Below the pieces are notes generated by a model that saw only the letters and a program-made list of their open reading frames with translations, ran no database searches and was not told where the DNA came from. 44,417 nt of DNA, taken from contig JAVKSL010000013.1 in assembly GCA_039583695.1 (NCBI GenBank), forward strand, positions 1-44,417, in the 5' to 3' direction. Shown in pieces: positions 39,678 through 44,417 of this stretch. This stretch comes from JAVKSL01 sp039583695 (GTDB lineage: Bacteria > Actinomycetota > Acidimicrobiia > Acidimicrobiales > JAJPHD01). A program made the position numbers and the translations under genes. Position 1 is the stretch's first letter. The number at the start of each line of letters is the position of its first letter.

Positions 39678-39704
39678 CACACTGCTCCCGCAGGGGGCAA
39701 AGGT
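39678..39704. repeat. Hairpin motif copy 2 in the IS607 element
   Basis: CACACTGCTCCCGCAGGGGG then CAAAGGT. The stem is one pair longer than in copy 1 (TGCTCCC with GGGGGCA): both arms gained a base together, so pairing is conserved. Confidence 0.6.
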
Positions 39705-41004
39705 GTGCCGGTTCCCGCCCCACTGGCGGTACTGGTAGTGCCGTGCGCCTCGACGAGCGAGGCAAGGTTGTGTGCTGCGTTGAGGTCCCGGTCCACGACC
39801 AAGCCACAGTGCTCGCAGCGGTAGGTGCGCTCGGAGAGGGACAGCTTGGCTTTCACTGCCTTGCACCGAGAGCAGGTCTTGGAGGACGGATACCACCGGT
39901 CGGCCACGACCAGGGCCGAGCCGTACCAGGCGGTCTTGTAGGCGAGCTGGCGGCGAAGCTCGGCTGGAGAGGCGTCGGCGATGGCCCGGTTGAGCCCGGC
40001 CTTGCCCCGCCAGTTTCCCGATCCCTTGGCGCTGGCGGTCATCCCCGCCACAGCCAGGTCCTCGACCACCACGGTGCCATAAGTCGCGGCCAGCCTGGTG
40101 GTGAGCTTGTGCAGCCCGCAGAGCGGGCGGCGGCCACCTTGGCGTGAGTGCGGCCCAGTGCCGACTTGGATCGTTGCCAGCGCTTGGAGGGCGACTGCCC
40201 CTTGGCCGGCCCACGCCGGCGGGAGCACTGCGCTTGCAGGCGGGCAATGCGCCGGGCGTAGCGGGATGCGTGCTTGGGGTTTGTGACCACCTCGCCGGTG
40301 GAGGCCACGGCCAGAGACTTGACGCCCACGTCCACCCCGACCACCTCGCCAGGGCGGGCCGGGGTGGTGTCTGGGCGCTCGGCCTCGCATCCGAAGCTCA
40401 GATACCACCGCCCGGCGTGCTCAGAGACCGTCACCGACAAGATGCGGGCGGTCCCCGCTTCGAGGCGGGCCCCGAGCTTGGTGGTCGGCTCCTTGGTGCG
40501 GATGATCCCGATGCGGGGCAGGCGGACGTGGCGGTCGTCGATAACGCCGAAAGCCCCGGTGGTGACCCGGAAGGACCGGCGAGAGTGCCGCTTGTGCCGC
40601 CGGGGGAACCCGATCCGGGCTCCTTTGCGCTGGCCCCTGCGGGACTTGTCCCATGCGTCCAGCCCTCTGGCCAGGGCATCGAGGCCAGAGCTGTACGCCT
40701 CCTTGGAGTTTTCCGCCCACCACGGCGCTATCTCGGCCTTGGCCTGGTTCCACTCCCGGCGAAGCGCGGCCAGGCTCCACGGCACCGGCCCGGCCAGCTC
40801 GGTGGCCCAGGTCTTGGCCTGGTCGGTACTGGCCCCCTGGCGCAACGCCAGGGCGGCGAGCACCCGGCACGCATCCATACGCTCGATGACAGTCGCTCGG
40901 CCCCAGTTGTAGGCGAAGCGGGCCGCTCCGGCATGGGATGCCAGTGCCGAGCGGGCATGGTCGTTCGGGTCGACCTCGAAGCGGAACGCTTGGTGCACCA
41001 GCAT

Positions 41005-41583
41005 CTACGCCACCGCCTCGCTCTGAGTGGCCGACAGCGCGGCCTGTGCTCGGCGCTTGGCCGAGCGGCGGCCGTACAGTCGGGCGCAGAAGCTGGTGAG
41101 CACCTCCACCATGTCTCGAACCAGGTCGTCAGCGACCTCGGCCTCTTCGACGACGACCACACTGCGGCCTTGGGCCGCCAAGGCGGCTTCGAGGTACTCA
41201 ACACACACTGCTCCGCAGGGGCAAAGGTCCCGGTGCTCGACCACGATGGTTCCCACCATTGGGTCCCGCAGCAACGAGAGGAGCTTGGTGCGATGACCGT
41301 TGAGTCCAGAGCCAACCTCAGCGACGACCTTCGTCGGTGCCAAGCCGTCCGCTGTCGCTTGCATCGTGAGCCTGGCCACCTGGCGGTCCAGGTCGGCGCG
41401 CTGGTCCCCCGACGACACCCTGGCGTAGATGGCCACGCCCGAGATGGTCTGGGCCGGTTCGTCCACCAGGATCGTCCCCGTCGCCAGCTGGCGGGCCGGG
41501 ACTGGCAAGACCCCGGCGCGAAACCAGCGGGCCGCGCTCTGGCGGCTCACGCCGTTCTGCCTCGCCCACTCGGCCAGCTTCAT
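41005..41583 (-). CDS. tnpA: IS607 TnpA serine recombinase (probably inactive)
   Basis: 192 aa from ATG 41583 (TGGAG upstream). It has an N-terminal MerR-like HTH (MKLAEWARQNGVSRQSAARWFRAG), then a serine-resolvase domain: IYARVSSGDQRADLDRQVARL with the nucleophile Ser in RVSSGDQ. VVEHRD should be followed by an RLxRFG-type Arg-rich motif but reads LCPCGAVC, encoded by hairpin motif copy 3. It ends in a helical tail (ARLYGRRSAKRRAQAAL). The stop TAG abuts the tnpB ATG. Without the Arg motif, catalysis is doubtful. Confidence 0.85.
   Translation of the reverse strand: MKLAEWARQNGVSRQSAARWFRAGVLPVPARQLATGTILVDEPAQTISGVAIYARVSSGDQRADLDRQVARLTMQATADGLAPTKVVAEVGSGLNGHRTKLLSLLRDPMVGTIVVEHRDLCPCGAVCVEYLEAALAAQGRSVVVVEEAEVADDLVRDMVEVLTSFCARLYGRRSAKRRAQAALSATQSEAVA
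41204..41228. repeat. Hairpin motif copy 3 inside tnpA
   Basis: CACACTGCTCCGCAGGGGCA then AAGGT, nearly identical to the two copies at the tnpB end. In tnpA it takes the place of the codons for the conserved Arg-containing recombinase motif. Confidence 0.65.
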
Positions 41584-41664
41584 GCACTCCATCATGACGA
41601 GAGGGTGTGACACTCGTGGCCGAACGAGACAGAATCACCCATTCCACTCAACAGTTGGCAACCC

Positions 41665-43428
41665 TCACAGCGCCGCGAGCGCCGCTGCCACCGCGGCGTG
41701 AACCTCGTCGTGGACAGACACGTTGGCTCGGCGGTTGGTGCGGACCCTTACCACCGAGCACTGCCCCGATGCCAGCGCAGCGGCCACTGCCGGGGCCAGA
41801 TCGCTGGCAAACCGAGCCTCGGTCACCTCGACTCCGTAGGCGGCGGCGACCTGGGACAGGTCCACTGGCTGAGGGGTGCCCCACAGCAGCTCGAATAGCT
41901 CGTCATCGACCGCCTCCGCCTGCGGGAGGAACGAAAAGATCCCCCCGCCATCGTTGTCCACCACCACAAATGTCGCCGCCAGGCCCCGCTGCGCGGCGCC
42001 CAGCAGTGCGCTGGCGTCGTAGAGGAAGGCGAGATCACCCATCAGGCCCACGGTGGGGCTCGACGAGCAGGCGGCGACTCCGAGGGTCGTCGAGAGGGTG
42101 CCATCGATCCCGCTGGCCCCCCGATTGGACAGGACTCGAGGAGGAGCCTCGACAGGCCCCCCATACCATTCGAGGTCCCGTACCGGCATGGAAGAGCCCA
42201 CCACCAGCGTGGCGCCGGGCGGGAGCGCACCCAGGAGCGACCGAGCCACCCCTGGCTCGGTGCTTTCGGTGTGGGCGGCGAGCACGCGGGTGATCGCCCG
42301 CTGAGCCGCGCTTTCGGCCTCGCTCCAGCTAGCCAGCCACGGGCCGGCAACGTGCTCCGCCTGGCGCCCCAGCGCGCGGCAGACCGCCGTGGGGTCAGCC
42401 CGCAGCACGCTGCAAGCGCTGTGCTGCGGGTCCGCCCAGGACCAACACGGGTCCACCAGCACCTGGTCCACCCCTTCGCCGAGCGAGCCCAGCCAGTCTG
42501 CCAGGACCCTCGAGGCCCACAGAGACCCCAGGCGAAGCACCACCTCTGGTTGATGGGACTCGGCAAACCAGGCGCAGCGCAGGAGGGCATCGGCCGCGGC
42601 GACCGTCGTGACCCGGGTCAGGCGACCCCCTGAACGGGGGTCAGCCAGCACCGGCCACCCAAGGGACTCCGCGAGGGCGTGAATCGCGAGCACGTCACCC
42701 GCGCCAGCCCCAGCCACGATCAGCCCGCGCCGGCCGGCACAACGCTCCACGAGCCGGCCCCACTCACCCGGCTGGTCCGGCCCAGCCAGCCCATCCCACG
42801 CGGCCGGCCCAGGTACCACCACTTGGTGCCAGGGCTCGGCTCCGGGGCGCCCGGGCGGGAGCTGGCCCGCGTTACCCACCAGCGGCTCTCGAAAGGCCAG
42901 GTTGGCGTGGACCGGTCCCGGCCCTCCTGGCCCGTCACACGCCTCGGCCACCATCCGGGCAGCCAGGGACCGCCAAGCCCGCGATGTCGCCTGCTCAGCC
43001 ACACCCGGCGAGACCTCCCAGCGAACGGCCCGACCATACAAGCCCTCCTGCTCGACCGTCTGCGGTGCGCCCACGTGGTGCAGCTCGGGCGGCCTATCCG
43101 CAGTGCACACGATCAGGGGAACCCTGCCATGATGAGCCTCCACCACAGATGGGTGCAGCTCCACCGCGGCGGTTCCGCTGGTCGTCAGCACGACAGCTGG
43201 ACGCCCCGTAGCCAGTCCCACGCCCAGGGCAAAGAATCCCGCCGAGCGCTCGTCCAGGCGCACGACCAGCTCAAGGCGCCCCGAGCGGGCGGCCCGAGCC
43301 AGGGCCAGGGCCAGGGGCGCAGAGCGGGACCCGGGGCAGACCACCGCCTGGGTCACCCCACACCGAACCCACTCGTCCACCAGCGTCGCCGCAAAGGTGG
43401 CTTGAACGTCGGCGGCTAAGCTCACCAT
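41665..43428 (-). CDS. menD: SEPHCHC synthase (menaquinone biosynthesis)
   Basis: TPP-dependent 2-succinyl-5-enolpyruvyl-6-hydroxy-3-cyclohexene-1-carboxylate synthase. From ATG 43428 it is 587 aa. It has VVCPGSRSAPLALALA, LDERSAGFFALGVGLATGRPAVVLTTSGTA, PELHHVGAPQTVEQEGLYG, SNRGASGIDGTLSTTLG, and the TPP/metal region GDLAFLYDASALL ... VVVDNDGGGIFSFLPQ. The start lies 2 bp from the divergent menH start. A longer frame to 43494 is a shadow. The 3' end is followed after 31 bp by the IS607 element. Confidence 0.95.
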   Translation of the reverse strand: MVSLAADVQATFAATLVDEWVRCGVTQAVVCPGSRSAPLALALARAARSGRLELVVRLDERSAGFFALGVGLATGRPAVVLTTSGTAAVELHPSVVEAHHGRVPLIVCTADRPPELHHVGAPQTVEQEGLYGRAVRWEVSPGVAEQATSRAWRSLAARMVAEACDGPGGPGPVHANLAFREPLVGNAGQLPPGRPGAEPWHQVVVPGPAAWDGLAGPDQPGEWGRLVERCAGRRGLIVAGAGAGDVLAIHALAESLGWPVLADPRSGGRLTRVTTVAAADALLRCAWFAESHQPEVVLRLGSLWASRVLADWLGSLGEGVDQVLVDPCWSWADPQHSACSVLRADPTAVCRALGRQAEHVAGPWLASWSEAESAAQRAITRVLAAHTESTEPGVARSLLGALPPGATLVVGSSMPVRDLEWYGGPVEAPPRVLSNRGASGIDGTLSTTLGVAACSSSPTVGLMGDLAFLYDASALLGAAQRGLAATFVVVDNDGGGIFSFLPQAEAVDDELFELLWGTPQPVDLSQVAAAYGVEVTEARFASDLAPAVAAALASGQCSVVRVRTNRRANVSVHDEVHAAVAAALAAL

Positions 43429-43430
43429 CG

Positions 43431-44324
43431 ATGGCCCCGGCGAGGCTGCACGCCGACATCTTTCCACCCTGCGCCGGGCGACCGGTCCGAGCAACGGCAG
43501 TGCTGGTGCATGGCTTCACCCAGACGGCCCGGTCCTGGGCACCAATGGCGACCCGCCTGGCCGCAGCTGGTCACGAGGTGGTCCTGCCCGACGCGCCGGG
43601 ACATGGCGGCTCTGGGATGATCGCCGCCGATCTTCCCACAGGAGCACGGCTTCTCGGAGAGGTGGGAGGCCGGGCGATTTACGTGGGGTACTCGATGGGC
43701 GCCAGGCTCTGCCTGCATCTGGCTCTGGCCCAACCCGAGCTGGTCGAGCGCCTGGTCCTGCTGGGGGCAAACGCCGGGATCGAGGATTCGGTGGCCCGGG
43801 CAGCACGGCGGCGTGCCGACGAGGACCTCGCCGAGCGCTTGGACCCGCGAGCAGGCTCGGGCCAGCGCCCGCCGCAGGACCCGGGCGCCCCGCAGGACCC
43901 GGGCGCCCCGCAGGACCCGGGCGCCCCGCAGGACCCGGGCGCGGCGGCACGCCTGGACGCCTTCCTCGATGCCTGGCTGGCCCAGCCGTTGTTCGCCACA
44001 CTCCCGGCGCGGGCGGCCGGGCTCGACGATCGGCGCCGCAACAGCCCGGCGAGCCTCGCCTCCAGCCTGCGGCTGGCCGGCACGGGCACGCAGGAATCCC
44101 TTTGGAGCCAGCTCGGACGCCTCGAGATGCCGACACTGGTGATGGCCGGTGCCCTCGACACAACCTTTGTCGCCCACGCCGAGCGTATGGTCGCAGCCAT
44201 CGGGCCCAACGCCCGGTTTGCTCTCATTTCGGGCGCAGGACACGCGGCTCACCTCGAGGCACCTGAGGCCTTCTACGAGGCGCTCGGCGGGTTCGTGGGG
44301 GAGGTGCTCGGAACCACTGGGTAA
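43431..44324 (+). CDS. menH: MenH-like alpha/beta hydrolase (SHCHC synthase)
   Basis: Probably eliminates pyruvate from the MenD product. The 297-aa protein has the alpha/beta-hydrolase core: LVHGFTQTARSW, GYSMGARLCLHLAL (nucleophile Ser in GYSMG), the cap ARAARRRADEDLAERL and WLAQPLF, ASSLRLAGTGTQESLW, GALDTTF (acid) and GAGHAAHLE (His). These cap features match MenH. The cap contains a repeat insertion (QDPGAP x4). It is divergent from menD, supporting the assignment. The ATG at 43431 leaves no room for an SD outside menD codons, so the transcript may start inside menD or be leaderless. Confidence 0.85.
   Translation: MAPARLHADIFPPCAGRPVRATAVLVHGFTQTARSWAPMATRLAAAGHEVVLPDAPGHGGSGMIAADLPTGARLLGEVGGRAIYVGYSMGARLCLHLALAQPELVERLVLLGANAGIEDSVARAARRRADEDLAERLDPRAGSGQRPPQDPGAPQDPGAPQDPGAPQDPGAAARLDAFLDAWLAQPLFATLPARAAGLDDRRRNSPASLASSLRLAGTGTQESLWSQLGRLEMPTLVMAGALDTTFVAHAERMVAAIGPNARFALISGAGHAAHLEAPEAFYEALGGFVGEVLGTTG
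43868..43941 (+). repeat. 18-bp in-frame tandem repeat in menH
   Basis: Four near-identical copies of CCGCAGGACCCGGGCGCC encode PQDPGA repeats. They lie in the cap-domain loop between EDLAERL and RLDAFLDAWL. The frame is kept. Confidence 0.92.
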
Positions 44325-44417
44325 CCTTCCTTTGGATACCTTCGCCGAAACGGGGTGTGGGGCGGGAAGCCCAACGGCTTTAGCCGTGGGAGGCAGAGCC
44401 CCGGGCGGGCCGAAGGC
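44325..44417 (+). mobile_element. Solitary IS200/IS605-type end (hairpin) after menH
   Basis: CCC-A-ACGGC-TTTA-GCCGT-GGG (about 44372-44392) is the bulged hairpin commonly seen at ends of IS200/IS605 elements and in TnpB guide RNAs. One plus frame reads GKPNGFSRGRQSP, a tail often found at TnpB C-termini. No tnpB precedes it, so it is either a remnant or the end of an element that continues beyond the window. Nothing else is visible in these 93 bp. Confidence 0.5.

Larger units (their letters stand above)
39510..39720 (-). ncRNA. Probable omega/reRNA region at the tnpB 3' end
   Basis: TnpB guide RNAs come from the 3' end of tnpB and the element end. Here the minus strand holds CCACCCG-GCAA-CGGGTGG (39543-39560), a 7-bp stem with a GNRA tetraloop. 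Two TGCTCC...GGGGCA-type hairpins lie nearby (39580-39605, 39678-39704). The boundaries are approximate and expression is inferred. Confidence 0.45.
39509..41004 (-). pseudogene. tnpB: TnpB RNA-guided nuclease, frameshifted
   Basis: IS607/IS605 OrfB (TnpB). The N-terminal part (41004 to about 40120) includes the HTH-like start AFRFEVDPNDHARSAL, FRVTTGAFGVIDDRHVRLPRIG, and the first RuvC Asp in VGVDVGVKSLAV. The C-terminal part is in the other frame: GTVVVEDLAVAGM (RuvC Glu), the zinc ribbon CSRCKAVKAKLSLSERTYRCEHC, and DRDLNAAHNL (RuvC Asp). One missing nucleotide around 40114-40120 joins AKVAAARSA to LHKLTTRL with normal spacing. All catalytic residues survive, so a sequencing error or recent mutation is possible. 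The tail after the zinc ribbon overlaps the probable reRNA. Confidence 0.85.
39503..41633 (-). mobile_element. IS607-family insertion element (decayed)
   Basis: A serine-recombinase tnpA directly followed by tnpB is the IS607 layout. A short inverted repeat TCTGTCTC (39503-39510) / GAGACAGA (41626-41633) bounds the two genes. IS607 elements do not usually have terminal inverted repeats, so true ends are uncertain. tnpB is frameshifted and tnpA lacks a conserved active-site segment, so the copy is probably inactive. It lies between a HIT gene and menD. Confidence 0.75.

Overview
The window is about 44 kb of very GC-rich DNA that looks like an actinobacterial chromosome. The lineage markers are mshC (mycothiol), an NADPH:F420 oxidoreductase, an InhA-type enoyl-ACP reductase, glgC with a GlgM/GlgA-type glycosyltransferase, an Rv2613c-like HIT protein translationally coupled to thrS, a DUF3151 protein and menaquinone genes. 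An uncultured or little-studied actinobacterial lineage (for example Acidimicrobiia) fits, but placement below phylum is inference.

Layout. (1) 1-4.2 kb, + strand: a membrane-fusion/efflux adaptor and a large YfhO-like polytopic membrane protein. (2) 4.3-7.6 kb, - strand: a tightly overlapping shikimate operon aroC-aroK-aroB-aroQ. (3) 7.8-9.7 kb, - strand: a CysA2-type thiosulfate sulfurtransferase and a prepilin peptidase. (4) 9.8-16 kb: a class V aminotransferase (+), then thrS-HIT and npdG-mshC on the - strand, and inhA-like fabI (+). (5) 16-21.3 kb: a DMT permease (-), then glgC-glgM and a GT-C-like membrane protein (+). (6) 21.3-34.6 kb, - strand: a large hopanoid operon in the order MerR/TetR fusion regulator, dxs, hpnC, hpnD, hpnE, polyprenyl diphosphate synthase, a squalene-hopene cyclase fused to an HpnG-type nucleoside phosphorylase, hpnH, a ketol-acid-reductoisomerase-like protein with altered catalytic residues, and an SDR. 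(7) 34.7-39.5 kb: degV, two small proteins, bcp, an RNase D-like protein with an odd start, a flavin reductase, a lipoprotein, a DUF3151 protein and a second HIT protein. (8) 39.5-41.6 kb: a decayed IS607-family element (tnpA, frameshifted tnpB, probable omega/reRNA end). (9) 41.7-44.4 kb: divergent menD and menH-like genes, then a solitary IS200/IS605-type hairpin end.

The hopanoid operon is the most interesting block. It encodes precursor supply (Dxs, prenyl synthase), squalene formation (HpnC, HpnD, HpnE), cyclisation (SHC) and adenosylhopane formation and cleavage (HpnH, HpnG). SHC and HpnG are one continuous polypeptide. The two extra oxidoreductases at the operon end are candidates for side-chain steps that have no assigned enzyme here.

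A second theme is minisatellite-like tandem DNA. It lies inside otherwise ordinary enzymes (dxs, hpnE, glgM, menH, SDR and, weakly, hpnC and the efflux adaptor) and in gene junctions (upstream of aroC, hpnD/hpnE). The insertions keep the reading frame and fall at linkers or surface loops. No rRNA, tRNA or CRISPR array was recognised.
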